Positions 8,813-18,229 are shown, counted from the stretch's first letter. The stretch: 64,000 nt of DNA from Flavobacterium psychrotrophum (GCF_003403075.1 NZ_CP031557.1:248001-312000), one strand, 5' to 3'. Notes: a model not told the origin generated them from the sequence alone. Made by a program: numbers and translations.

Positions 8813-10681
8813 ATGAAAAATTTATATCTTACCCTTGGCTTTCTGCTTATAGCTGGTTCGGCGATGGCGCAGAGCGAAGAAACGAAGGCTGCCGACAAAC
8901 TATTTGCGAGGCTTGAGTATGTAGACGCGGCGCAAGCCTACCTAAAAGTAAAAAAGAAAGACAACTATGTAGCAAAGCAACTTGCCGAAAGCTACTACAA
9001 TATGTTCAACAGCAAGGAAGCGGTAAAATGGTTTGCAGAAGCCACCAAAACGCCCCAGGATGCCGAGACGTACTACAAATATGCACAGATGCTTAAAGCA
9101 GAAGGCAAGTATGAGGAAAGCAACGTACAGATGCAGAAGTTTGCACAACTGGCACCAAACGACCAAAGGGCGGTAACCTTTAAACAAGACCCAAACTACC
9201 TGCCTAAGCTCCGCAACCAGGCCAAACTTTTTGATGAAAAGGTACTGGACATCAACGACAAGAAATACGGCAGCTTTGGCGCGGTACTGACCAATGACAA
9301 CACCCTGTACTTTACCAGCGCAAGGAACACGGCAAGGAAAACCTATGGAGCCAACGATGAGCCGTTCCTTGATTTGTACCAGGCTACCTATAATGCCAAC
9401 GGTACGATCAGCGAACCCACCCCGGTAAGCGATGTGAACAGTAAATGGCATGACGGCCCTGCTTCGGTAAGCCCTGAGGGCAACACATTGTACTTTTCAA
9501 GCGAGAGCTTTAAAGAAAAGAAACAATATGTAAAAGACAAGGAAAGCAACAGCAAGCAAGGTCAGGTATACCTGTACAAAGCCACAAAAGTCAACGGCAA
9601 GTGGGGCAACATCGAGGAACTGCCATTTAACGGCAAGACCTGGAGTACAGGCAACCCATCAGTAAGCAAAGACGGTAAATGGCTGTACTTCGCATCGGAC
9701 CGTGAAGGCTCGATGGGTGGCAGCAACGACATCTGGAAAGTAGAGATCAAGGGCAACAACAGCTATGGCGAGCCACAGAACCTTGGGCCAAAGGTAAACA
9801 CCGAAGGCAGGGAAAGCTTCCCTTACATCACCGATAGTGACAAGCTATACTTCTCAACCGATGGCAGGAAAGGCTTTGGCGCATTAGACGTTTATGTGAT
9901 TGACCTTAAAAAAGGCACCGAGGCACAAAACGTAGGCCAGCCAATCAACACCGGAAAGGACGACTTCGCCTTTACGTTTAACGATACCAAAAAGATCGGT
10001 TTCTTCTCAAGTAACCGTGACGGCTTTGACAAGATCTACCTTGCTACCCCGGTATGTGGTGTAGAAGCCATTGTAATGGTCAGGGACTCAAAAACAGGCA
10101 AAGCCATTGCAGCAGCCAAAGTGGCTATAGTAGATGAAAAAGGCAATGTTATCGAAACCCGCACGGCAGACAATAAAGGGCAGGTAAACTACAACATCGA
10201 CTGTGACAGGCCATATACCGTACAGGCCAGTGCAGAAGGTTATGTAAACAACACCTTCCCGGTAGCCAAGACCGCAGGCGGAGAGGTAACGGTAAATGCT
10301 AACCTTGACCCGATCGAAACGATCGTAAAACCAACAGAGATCGTGCTTAATGAAATATTCTTTGAATACGACAAGAGTAACATCACCAAAGAAGCAGCCT
10401 TTGAGCTTGACAAGGCGGTAGCCGCGATGAAAAACAACCCGGCCCTTGTGGTATTGGTTAAGTCTCATACCGACAGCCGCGGCAGTGACCAGTACAACAT
10501 GAGCCTGTCGAACAGAAGGGCAAAGAGTACGGTACAATACATCATCTCAAAAGGCATTGCTAAAGAGCGTATCTCAGGCAAAGGCTATGGCGAGAGCGAG
10601 CCTAAAGTTAAGTGCACAGCATGTACCGATGCTGAACACGCACAAAACAGGAGGAGTGAATTCCTTATCGTGAAGCAGTAA
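8813..10681 (+). CDS. PorE-like protein: TPR, PD40 propeller, CarboxypepD-reg-like and OmpA domains
   Basis: 622 residues. A signal peptide (MKNLYLTLGFLLIAGSAMAQ) is followed by TPR-like helices (about 25-130), a beta-propeller with repeated LYFxS/SxDGKWLYFASD motifs (about 135-420), a small carboxypeptidase-regulatory-like domain (about 425-500) and a C-terminal OmpA domain (about 510-622). The OmpA part carries the peptidoglycan-contact signature HTDSRGSDQYNMSLSNRRA. This domain order matches PorE of Porphyromonas gingivalis, a T9SS component that tethers the system to peptidoglycan. Unlike PorE there is no lipobox Cys; the signal ends AMAQ-SEE, so this protein should be a soluble periplasmic form. 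In flavobacteria several such paralogues accompany SprF-like genes, so orthology to porE itself is not claimed. It is the last gene before a strong terminator. Confidence 0.85.
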   Translation: MKNLYLTLGFLLIAGSAMAQSEETKAADKLFARLEYVDAAQAYLKVKKKDNYVAKQLAESYYNMFNSKEAVKWFAEATKTPQDAETYYKYAQMLKAEGKYEESNVQMQKFAQLAPNDQRAVTFKQDPNYLPKLRNQAKLFDEKVLDINDKKYGSFGAVLTNDNTLYFTSARNTARKTYGANDEPFLDLYQATYNANGTISEPTPVSDVNSKWHDGPASVSPEGNTLYFSSESFKEKKQYVKDKESNSKQGQVYLYKATKVNGKWGNIEELPFNGKTWSTGNPSVSKDGKWLYFASDREGSMGGSNDIWKVEIKGNNSYGEPQNLGPKVNTEGRESFPYITDSDKLYFSTDGRKGFGALDVYVIDLKKGTEAQNVGQPINTGKDDFAFTFNDTKKIGFFSSNRDGFDKIYLATPVCGVEAIVMVRDSKTGKAIAAAKVAIVDEKGNVIETRTADNKGQVNYNIDCDRPYTVQASAEGYVNNTFPVAKTAGGEVTVNANLDPIETIVKPTEIVLNEIFFEYDKSNITKEAAFELDKAVAAMKNNPALVVLVKSHTDSRGSDQYNMSLSNRRAKSTVQYIISKGIAKERISGKGYGESEPKVKCTACTDAEHAQNRRSEFLIVKQ

Positions 10682-10726
10682 GCCAAACGTATAAGCACAA
10701 ATAGATTTAGGGTAATTTTTTCTCAG

Positions 10727-10766
10727 GCCTGCCGGATGTTAACAGCAATCCGGTGGGCTTTTTTTA
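10727..10766 (+). terminator. Terminator of the adhesin/SprF/OmpA operon
   Basis: GCCTGCCGGAT pairs with ATCCGGTGGGC (two G-U wobbles) around a 10-nt loop, followed by TTTTTTT. It lies 45 bp after the OmpA-type gene stop. Confidence 0.85.
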
Positions 10767-11090
10767 TTAAGCTATGTACGATTAATAACATTTATTAATA
10801 ACAGTATATTTTGACTCAGTAGGCAGTCTGACGTAGCATTTGGTTAAACTTTATATTATTATAAGTAAGTTAGGAACTGCTTAAAGATGGGCTTCATAAA
10901 ATGAAGATTAACGGGACACTACATAATTTACTTTACTGATTATTAACGAAAACGTATTAGTTGTATGGTTTATGTATAGTCGAAAACGTTTGAATTTTAG
11001 TGTGAATTTTATAAATGTATAGTTTTAATATACTTTATTCTACAACATATAAAGATTAAATCGGCTAATATTGCGTAAATCAAAACAAAT
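10767..11090. other. Intergenic region upstream of the GH81 gene
   Basis: About 320 bp without a credible gene. It contains two CGAAAACGT copies 34 bp apart (10947-10955 and 10981-10989) and a promoter-like TAATATTGC at 11066-11074, 16 bp before the GH81 start. The rest is A/T-rich with no recognised feature. Confidence 0.6.
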
Positions 11091-14000
11091 ATGTTGAAAA
11101 ATTATCAAAAATTTAAAATAATCAGTTGTGTAGTGATTCTGTTACTATCCGGTGGACTATACGCACAGGTTACAGTAGTAGGTAGTGGAAGCTATACAAA
11201 TACATTTCCGGGAACAGACTCAGCCGGAAGAAATGGTTTTCCTTCAGGTTCGCCACAGGTAAGTGGTAATGCAGTAGGTAAGCCCGTGCCAACAAATGAC
11301 TGGTGGTCATCTTTAGTTAAAGAGAACCATGCCGGTAACTTGTTTAATTATCCACTGGCAATGCGCACTGTAAATCAGGGGCTTGTTGTAAGCTATATTG
11401 TACCTACATCTACGCCAAATGGCAGTAGCCAGCCGTTAGATGATAGCCAGCCTATAACTGTTGGTGTTACGGGCTTAAATGCCGGGCAGGCTACAGTGTC
11501 TGATTTCTCTGACTGGACTGTAAATATGAATTGGAGCAATGCCGGACATTCATTTACAGCAACAGCCGGTATTGGTATGCCCTTTCTTTACTTTACCAAG
11601 AATACTTCTGATACTGCAGAGATAAAAATTAATGAGGGAACAGTAACGATTAGTAATGAGATGCTTATTGTAACTAATTCCCATCAGGGAGCTGATTTTG
11701 CAATATATGGGCCTGTAGGGAGCACCTGGACACAGACAGGAAATGTTTACACTTCTACTTTAAATGGCAAAAACTACTGGTCGATGGCATTTATACCGCC
11801 AACAGCAGCCGACATAACAAGTGTTGCTAATGAGTATAAAAAATATGCTTATGTATTTCCTACTAATACAACCGCTACATGGAGTTACAATCAAAACACA
11901 TCTAAGCTAACAACGATATTTAATGTAACTACTGCTGTAAAAGAAGGTACTGAAACGAATGTGCTTTTAGGATTATTACCACACCAGTGGGCACATTTGG
12001 CTTCAGGATCTGCGCAACCAGCCGGATACAGTTACAGTTCTATACGAGGAGAGCTTAAAACCCTTAATGGTAATACCTTTACTGTTGAAAACACGTTTAA
12101 AGGCATATTGCCCACATTGCCTTATCTTGATAATTACAGCCCGGGGTTTAATCCTGCTGTATTGGGCAATAAAATTTCACAAATTGAAAATGATGAATTA
12201 GCAACCTGGACAGATTCTTATAATGAAGGCCAGGTTATGAACAGGTTAATACAAACAGCACGCGTTGCTGATGAAATGGGTAATACAGCAGCCCGGAATA
12301 AAATAGTGGCTACTGTAAAAGAACGCCTTGAAGACTGGCTTAAAGCAGAGTCTGGTGAAGTAGCTTTCTTGTTTTACTACAACAGTGCCTGGTCTTCCTT
12401 ATTAGGATATCCGGCAGGGCACGGGCAGGATAATAATATTAATGACCACCATTTTCACTGGGGTTATTTTATTCATGCTGCCGCATTTATAGAACAGTTT
12501 CAACCGGGCTGGTCTGCACAATGGGGCAATATGATAAATTTATTAGTGCGAGATGCTGCCACAAGCGACAGAAACGACCCTCTGTTTCCTTATTTAAGAA
12601 ACTTCAGCCCTTATGCCGGGCACAGTTGGGCTAATGGTTTTGCAACCTTCCCTTTCGGCAATGATCAGGAGTCTACATCGGAGAGTATGCAATTTGCTTC
12701 ATCCCTGATTCATTGGGGTACAATTACAGAAAATAATGCCATAAGGGATTTGGGTATTTATATTTACACAACAGAGCAAACGGCAATTGAAGAATACTGG
12801 TTTGACCAGAACCAACGAATATTTAAGCCGGGGTATGGTTATAAAATAGCTTCGAGAATTTGGGGCAATGGGTATGATAACCAAACATTCTGGACGGGCG
12901 ACATTGCTGCGGCTTATGGTATAGAAATGTACCCTATACATGGCGGATCATTATACTTAGGGCATAACACAGCTTATGTACAGTCTTTGTGGAATGAAAT
13001 AACAACAAAAACAGGAATACTAAGCAACGAAGCTAATGCTAACCTGTGGCACGATGTTTACTGGCAATACTTATCTTTTATCCATCCGCAGCAGGCTATA
13101 GATCTATACGACTCTTATCCTGATAGGGAACTGAAATTTGGTATTTCAGATGCCTTTACATATCATTGGTTACATGCCATGAATACATTAGGAACAGTAA
13201 ATACGGCTGTTACTGCAAACTATCCTATTGCTGCCTCATTTGTTGCTAACGGAGTAACCACTTATGTAGCTCACAATTACTCTGATGCACCCATTACAGT
13301 AACATTCTCAGATGGATATTTGTTAAATGTGCCTGCTAATGATATGGTAACAAGCAGGGATATTGATGCAGAAGGGGTTTTATCATCAGATTTTTATCAG
13401 GCTTATCCCGGTGGCAGTGTTAATCTTACTGCAACTATAACAGGTAGTGGAGTAACTAAGGTAGCATTTTTTGACGGAGAAACGCTTATTGGAGAAGATG
13501 TTGCTGCGCCTTACCAAATACAGGCACCTGATTTAACTTTGGGTATTCATACAATGTATGCAAAAGTATATGTAGAAGACCAGTTTAATGTAACAAATAC
13601 CATTAATGTACAAGTTGGAGAACAGGTTCCTTACGATGGCGCTGCATTTCAGATTCCGGGTGTAGTACAGGCCGGAAATTATGATGTGTTTCAGGGAGGA
13701 AATGGTCAGAATATTGCTTATTTCGACAGTTCAGTAAACAATCAGGGTAATTATAGAACCTCAGAATATGTAGATGCCTCTTTAGATACACAGGAAGGAC
13801 CTACGGTAGGCTGGATTACAGCAGGGGAATGGATGGAGTATAGTATTAATGTACAAACATCCGGTTTATATGATGTAACCTTAAGGTATGCTTCAGGAAA
13901 CACGGCAGGCGGCGGGCCTTTCCATTTCGAGATTGATGGGGCTGCTATAAGTGCGAATGTAGCTTTTGCTACTACCACAGACTGGGGTACATGGGCAAAT

Positions 14001-15251
14001 AAAATTATAACAGGAGTACCACTTACACAAGGAGAACATATTTTACGCCTTGTTGCAGACAATGGAGAGTTTAATCTTGGTAAAATGACATTTGCTTTGG
14101 CCGGGCCTCTAAATTATATTCCACCTGTAGCCCATGCCGGACAAAATGTTGTTGTTGTGTTACCTGCGTCTACAGCCGTACTGGATGGATCATCAAGCAG
14201 CGTTGCAGCAGGCCAGAACATAACGTATAGCTGGCAACAAATTTATGGTCCGTCTGTAATAGTATTTAATGATAATGCAGTAGTGTCTCCGGCTATTTCT
14301 AATCTTGCAGAGGGTATTTATAAATGTACTCTTACGGTTAGCGACGGCACGCATACAGCAACAGACGAGGTAATGATAATTGTTTCAGCAACCGGAAATG
14401 CAAGTCCGTCGGTTACAATTAATACACCGCTTAACGGTGCCAATTATGTTCAGGGCGCTACAGTTATTATTAACGCATCTTCAACAGATCTTGATGGTAC
14501 TATAACGTCAGTAAAGTTTTATGACGGAACAACGTTGATAGGAGAAGACACTACAGCACCTTACAGTTTTGAATGGGCATCGCCGGGTGTAGGCAACCAT
14601 AGTATTACTGCAGTAGCTACAGATAACGGAAATGCCCAGGGTACATCTCAGGTAGTTACCATAACGATATCTGAACTTATGACGTGTACAGAAATATCAA
14701 ATGAAGCACAACAGGGCGCATTTTCAACGGGGTATAGGGCAACTTTCGAAACTGTTGGCAACACGGTGAAAATCAATTTTGAATTGCTTGATACCGATAA
14801 GGTTGGTGTAGTAGCATATCTATGGCAGCAAACACCTTTTGCAGAAACACAAATGGATAACGTTTCGGGGCTTAGCTTCTCTAAAACTCTAAACGGGCAA
14901 ACAGTTGGTCAGGATATTACCTATGCGGTTAAATTTGCCTTTGCGGGAGGCCTTGCCGTTACTAAATATTTTACCTATACGGTTGGCGACAATTGTTCGC
15001 TAAGTGTCGAAAATCCGCAGTGGAGTCAATACGTTACGCTATATCCTAACCCATCACGCAGTATTGTGCACATTGACTCAAAATTAGCAATAGTATCTAA
15101 GATAGAAATATATTCTGTTTTAGGAAGCAAAATGATGGAAACCACAGCAACTGAAATTAACGTAGAAAGTTTGTCTGAGGGATTGTATTTCGTGAAGATA
15201 TATACAGGAAACAAATCAATAACAAGGAAATTACTTGTTGAAAGAAATTAA
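11091..15251 (+). CDS. Secreted GH81 endo-beta-1,3-glucanase with CBM6 and C-terminal glucan-binding-type module
   Basis: 1386 residues. Signal peptide to about residue 25; GH81 catalytic region about 40-765. The family signatures are NDHHFHWGYFIHAA, with Asp452 as probable acid, and GNDQESTSESMQFA, with Glu527/Glu531 as candidate base. GH81 enzymes cut internal beta-1,3 bonds in laminarin, curdlan or fungal wall glucan by inversion. Downstream modules are an Ig-like domain (771-843), a CBM6 (849-1004, with GEWMEYSINV and a closing LGKMTFA), a PKD-like domain (1010-1100), a second Ig-like domain (1104-1194), a module of about 100 residues (1200-1305) resembling CBM56, and a type A T9SS sorting domain (LYPNPSRSIV...LLVERN). 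Export by T9SS is therefore expected. The same C-terminal module is repeated four times in the next gene. The GH81 call is strong; the CBM56 name is from memory of the family pattern. Confidence 0.92.
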   Translation: MLKNYQKFKIISCVVILLLSGGLYAQVTVVGSGSYTNTFPGTDSAGRNGFPSGSPQVSGNAVGKPVPTNDWWSSLVKENHAGNLFNYPLAMRTVNQGLVVSYIVPTSTPNGSSQPLDDSQPITVGVTGLNAGQATVSDFSDWTVNMNWSNAGHSFTATAGIGMPFLYFTKNTSDTAEIKINEGTVTISNEMLIVTNSHQGADFAIYGPVGSTWTQTGNVYTSTLNGKNYWSMAFIPPTAADITSVANEYKKYAYVFPTNTTATWSYNQNTSKLTTIFNVTTAVKEGTETNVLLGLLPHQWAHLASGSAQPAGYSYSSIRGELKTLNGNTFTVENTFKGILPTLPYLDNYSPGFNPAVLGNKISQIENDELATWTDSYNEGQVMNRLIQTARVADEMGNTAARNKIVATVKERLEDWLKAESGEVAFLFYYNSAWSSLLGYPAGHGQDNNINDHHFHWGYFIHAAAFIEQFQPGWSAQWGNMINLLVRDAATSDRNDPLFPYLRNFSPYAGHSWANGFATFPFGNDQESTSESMQFASSLIHWGTITENNAIRDLGIYIYTTEQTAIEEYWFDQNQRIFKPGYGYKIASRIWGNGYDNQTFWTGDIAAAYGIEMYPIHGGSLYLGHNTAYVQSLWNEITTKTGILSNEANANLWHDVYWQYLSFIHPQQAIDLYDSYPDRELKFGISDAFTYHWLHAMNTLGTVNTAVTANYPIAASFVANGVTTYVAHNYSDAPITVTFSDGYLLNVPANDMVTSRDIDAEGVLSSDFYQAYPGGSVNLTATITGSGVTKVAFFDGETLIGEDVAAPYQIQAPDLTLGIHTMYAKVYVEDQFNVTNTINVQVGEQVPYDGAAFQIPGVVQAGNYDVFQGGNGQNIAYFDSSVNNQGNYRTSEYVDASLDTQEGPTVGWITAGEWMEYSINVQTSGLYDVTLRYASGNTAGGGPFHFEIDGAAISANVAFATTTDWGTWANKIITGVPLTQGEHILRLVADNGEFNLGKMTFALAGPLNYIPPVAHAGQNVVVVLPASTAVLDGSSSSVAAGQNITYSWQQIYGPSVIVFNDNAVVSPAISNLAEGIYKCTLTVSDGTHTATDEVMIIVSATGNASPSVTINTPLNGANYVQGATVIINASSTDLDGTITSVKFYDGTTLIGEDTTAPYSFEWASPGVGNHSITAVATDNGNAQGTSQVVTITISELMTCTEISNEAQQGAFSTGYRATFETVGNTVKINFELLDTDKVGVVAYLWQQTPFAETQMDNVSGLSFSKTLNGQTVGQDITYAVKFAFAGGLAVTKYFTYTVGDNCSLSVENPQWSQYVTLYPNPSRSIVHIDSKLAIVSKIEIYSVLGSKMMETTATEINVESLSEGLYFVKIYTGNKSITRKLLVERN

Positions 15252-15260
15252 ACCTTTAAG

Positions 15261-15295
15261 AGCAAGGTATCATACCAGATACCTTGCTTTTTTTT
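15261..15295 (+). terminator. Terminator after the GH81 gene
   Basis: A perfect 11-bp stem AGCAAGGTATC/GATACCTTGCT with a 6-nt loop and an 8-T tail, starting 9 bp after the stop. It separates the GH81 gene from the tandem-CBM gene only 38 bp further on, so the second gene is either read through or started within this short gap. Confidence 0.85.
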
Positions 15296-15332
15296 ACCAA
15301 ACCGATTTATTGAACTAACTAAATCTAAATTT

Positions 15333-17927
15333 ATGAAAGAAAATTACCAAAAACATTTTAGTTTTCTCATGCTCCTTTTTTGCATCCTGGCATCGCAATA
15401 TAGCAGTGGCAGCATGGTGAAAAGTACTGATAATTCTATCCTTGTAAAGGATATTGCAGGCATGAGTTATGAAACTACACCATGCGCAGGAACCAGTGCT
15501 GTAGCAGACCAAGGTTCTTTTTCTACAGGCTACAGCTATAGCTTTCATACAACGGGCAACGATGTAACGGTTACTTTTGAACTTCTGGATACTGATAAAG
15601 TTGGCGTGGTAGCTTACCTGTGGCAGCAGGCACCTTTTTCTGAAACGCCTATGGATAATGTGTCCGGGCTTCGATTTTCAAAAACCATTACGGGTCAAAC
15701 AGCGGGTACAACAGTAAATTATGCGGTTAAGTTTGCTTATGCAGGCGGGCTATCGGTAACGCAATACATAAGTTACGTAGTAGGAGAAAACTGCGATGGC
15801 GGAGGTAACGAAGACACCCAGGTACCTACAGGCTTTACTGCTACTGCCGGTACTATAACAGCAACATCGGCAGAGTTGCTGCTAAACGCTACAGACGATT
15901 CCGGTAGTGTAATTTACACGGTTACTTATGGCACTACTACAACATCTGTTACAGGTACTTCGGGTGTGCAGAAGGTATTCGTTATCAATGGGCTTACACC
16001 AGAAACGGCTTATAGCTTTAGTGTTACAGCCAGCGATGCAGCCGGAAACACAGCACTTAATAATCCTGTTGTAGTAACAGCTACTACACTTGAAGATGCT
16101 AATACACCATGTGCAGGAACCAGTGCTACAGCACAGGATGGTACATTTTCTACAGGCTACAGCTATAGCTTTCATACTACGGGTAACGATGTAACGGTTA
16201 CTTTTGAGCTTCTGGATACTGATAAAGTTGGCGTGGTAGCCTATTTGTGGCAACAGGCACCTTTCTCTGAAACACCTATGGATAATGTTTCCGGGCTTAG
16301 GTTTTCAAAAAACATTACGGGGCAGACGACGGGTGCAACAATAAATTATGCGGTTAAGTTTGCTTATGCAGGCGGGCTATCGGTAACACAGTATATTAGT
16401 TATGTAGTGGGAGAAAACTGCGATGGCGGAGGTAACGAAGATACCCAGGCACCTACAGGCTTTACGGCTACTGCCGGTACAATAACAGCAACATCGGCAG
16501 AGTTGTTGCTAAACGGTACAGACGATTCCGGCACTGTAATTTACACGGTTACTTATGGCACTACTACAACATCTGTTACTGGTAGTTCGGGTGTGCAGCA
16601 GGCATTCGTTATCAATGGGCTTACGCCAGAAACAGCTTATAGCTTTAGTGTTACAGCCAGCGATGCAGCCGGCAATACAGCACTTAATAATCCTGTTATC
16701 GTAACAGCCACTACACTTGAAGATACTAATACACCATGTGCAGGAACCAGTGCTACAGCACAGGACGGTACATTTACTACAGGTTACAGCTATAACTTTC
16801 ATACTACGGGTAACGATGTAACGGTTACTTTTGAGCTTCTGGATACTGATAAAGTGGGTGTGGTAGCATATTTGTGGCAACAGGCACCTTTCTCTGAAAC
16901 ACCTATGGATAATGTTTCCGGGCTTAGGTTTTCAAAAACCATTATGGGGCAGACGGCGGGTGCAACAGTAAATTATGCAGTTAAGTTTGCTTATGCAGGT
17001 GGGCTATCGGTAACGCAGTACATAAGTTATGTAGTAGGAGAAAACTGCGATGGCGGAGGTAACGAAGATACCCAGGCACCTACAGGCTTTACTGCTACTG
17101 CCGGTACAATAACGGCAACGTCAGCAGAGTTACTGCTAAATGGTACAGATGATTCCGGTAGTGTAATTTACACGGTTACTTATGGCACTACTACAACATC
17201 TGTTACAGGTACTTCGGGCGTGCAGCAGGCATTCGTTATCAATGGGCTTACACCAGAAACAGCTTATAGCTTTAGTGTTACAGCCAGCGATACAGCCGGA
17301 AACACAGCACTTAATAATCCTGTTGTCGTAACAGCCACTACACTTGAAGATACCAATACACCATGCGCAGGAACCAGTGCTACAGCACAGGACGGTACAT
17401 TTACTACGGGCTATAGCTACAACTTTCATACTACGGGTAACGATGTAACCATTACTTTTGAACTTTTGGATACTGATAAAGTAGGTGTGGTAGCTTATCT
17501 GTGGCAGCAGGCACCTTTTTCTGAAACGCCTATGGATAATGTTTCCGGGCTTAGGTTTTCAAAAACTATTACGGGTCAAACAGCGGGTACAACAATAAAT
17601 TATGCGGTTAAGTTTGCTTATGCAGGCGGGCTATCGGTAACAAAATATTTTAGTTATATGGTGGGAGATAATTGCACATTAGAAATTGTAGACAGGCAAT
17701 TTGATAATGATGTCAAACTCTATCCAAACCCTACGGATACAGGAGTGGTACATGTCGTTTCCGAATTTTTAAGAGTGTCTAAAGTTGAAGTATATTCTGT
17801 TTTAGGCAACAAACTATTTGAAACGACAGAAAGAACTATTTCAGTCAATAATTTACAAGTTGGAATATATTTATTCAGGATATATGCAGATGATAAATTT
17901 GTAACTAAAAAACTGATTATTAAATAG
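15333..17927 (+). CDS. Non-catalytic secreted protein: four CBM56-like modules alternating with three FN3 domains, T9SS type A tail
   Basis: 864 residues with no recognisable catalytic domain. The N-terminus (MKENYQKHFSFLMLLFCILASQ) is signal-peptide-like but lacks a textbook cleavage site. Four near-identical modules of about 105 residues (about 49-156, 258-365, 467-574, 676-782) share TGYSYSFHTTGNDVTVTFEL, GVVAYLWQQ, FSKxITGQT and YAVKFAYAGGLSVT. They match the C-terminal module of the GH81 enzyme next door. Between them lie three FN3-like domains (about 163-254, 372-463, 581-672) with the pattern PTGFTATAGTITATSAELLL. A type A sorting domain ends the protein (LYPNPTDTG, VEVYSVLGNKLFET). 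By family and context it should bind beta-1,3-glucan multivalently outside the cell, capturing or bridging substrate for the GH81 enzyme. That role is inferred. Confidence 0.85.
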   Translation: MKENYQKHFSFLMLLFCILASQYSSGSMVKSTDNSILVKDIAGMSYETTPCAGTSAVADQGSFSTGYSYSFHTTGNDVTVTFELLDTDKVGVVAYLWQQAPFSETPMDNVSGLRFSKTITGQTAGTTVNYAVKFAYAGGLSVTQYISYVVGENCDGGGNEDTQVPTGFTATAGTITATSAELLLNATDDSGSVIYTVTYGTTTTSVTGTSGVQKVFVINGLTPETAYSFSVTASDAAGNTALNNPVVVTATTLEDANTPCAGTSATAQDGTFSTGYSYSFHTTGNDVTVTFELLDTDKVGVVAYLWQQAPFSETPMDNVSGLRFSKNITGQTTGATINYAVKFAYAGGLSVTQYISYVVGENCDGGGNEDTQAPTGFTATAGTITATSAELLLNGTDDSGTVIYTVTYGTTTTSVTGSSGVQQAFVINGLTPETAYSFSVTASDAAGNTALNNPVIVTATTLEDTNTPCAGTSATAQDGTFTTGYSYNFHTTGNDVTVTFELLDTDKVGVVAYLWQQAPFSETPMDNVSGLRFSKTIMGQTAGATVNYAVKFAYAGGLSVTQYISYVVGENCDGGGNEDTQAPTGFTATAGTITATSAELLLNGTDDSGSVIYTVTYGTTTTSVTGTSGVQQAFVINGLTPETAYSFSVTASDTAGNTALNNPVVVTATTLEDTNTPCAGTSATAQDGTFTTGYSYNFHTTGNDVTITFELLDTDKVGVVAYLWQQAPFSETPMDNVSGLRFSKTITGQTAGTTINYAVKFAYAGGLSVTKYFSYMVGDNCTLEIVDRQFDNDVKLYPNPTDTGVVHVVSEFLRVSKVEVYSVLGNKLFETTERTISVNNLQVGIYLFRIYADDKFVTKKLIIK
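15481..17668 (+). repeat. Tandem repeat, unit exactly 627 bp (209 codons), 3.5 copies
   Basis: The landmark CATG(C/T)GCAGGAACCAGTGCT begins at 15481, 16108, 16735 and 17362, so the spacing is 627 bp each time with no indels. Each unit encodes one CBM56-like module plus one FN3 domain; the last copy is the module alone. Copies are nearly identical at DNA level, indicating recent duplication or ongoing gene conversion. Confidence 0.92.
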
Positions 17928-18229
17928 CAAATATTACGGTAAGCATCTTGAAGAAATATCTCAGAGTCTACTGTTAAAAGGCTTCATTTTATAATAAAAG
18001 TAGTCAAGTTTCATAAAACCTGTGATTTACAAAGTCACAGGTTTTTTTATACAGCGTTAAATTTAAGCGCGGTGTAATTCATGAATGCGGCTTTGGCTGT
18101 CTGTCGGCTATATAATGAATGTAAAAATAGTTTGTGAAAATAATCTTAAGAAACATAAGCATACAGTGTAAAAGAACTTAAATTTACAGGTTTATTAGTA
18201 TTTAAATCCCTACAAAAATTATTAATCAA
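17928..18229. other. Intergenic region between the tandem-CBM gene and the EEP-family gene
   Basis: About 300 bp. It holds the hairpin terminator at 18016-18048; otherwise A/T-rich sequence with no gene, repeat or clear promoter recognised. Confidence 0.5.
18016..18048 (+). terminator. Terminator downstream of the tandem-CBM gene
   Basis: AAACCTGTGA pairs with TCACAGGTTT around a 9-nt loop and runs into TTTTTTT. It lies about 90 bp after the stop. Confidence 0.8.

Noticed and set aside
3065..17668. CRISPR or mobile-element origin of the repeats
   Set aside because: All repeats lie in frame inside long coding regions and encode protein domains; no short spaced repeats, terminal inverted repeats or transposase were seen.
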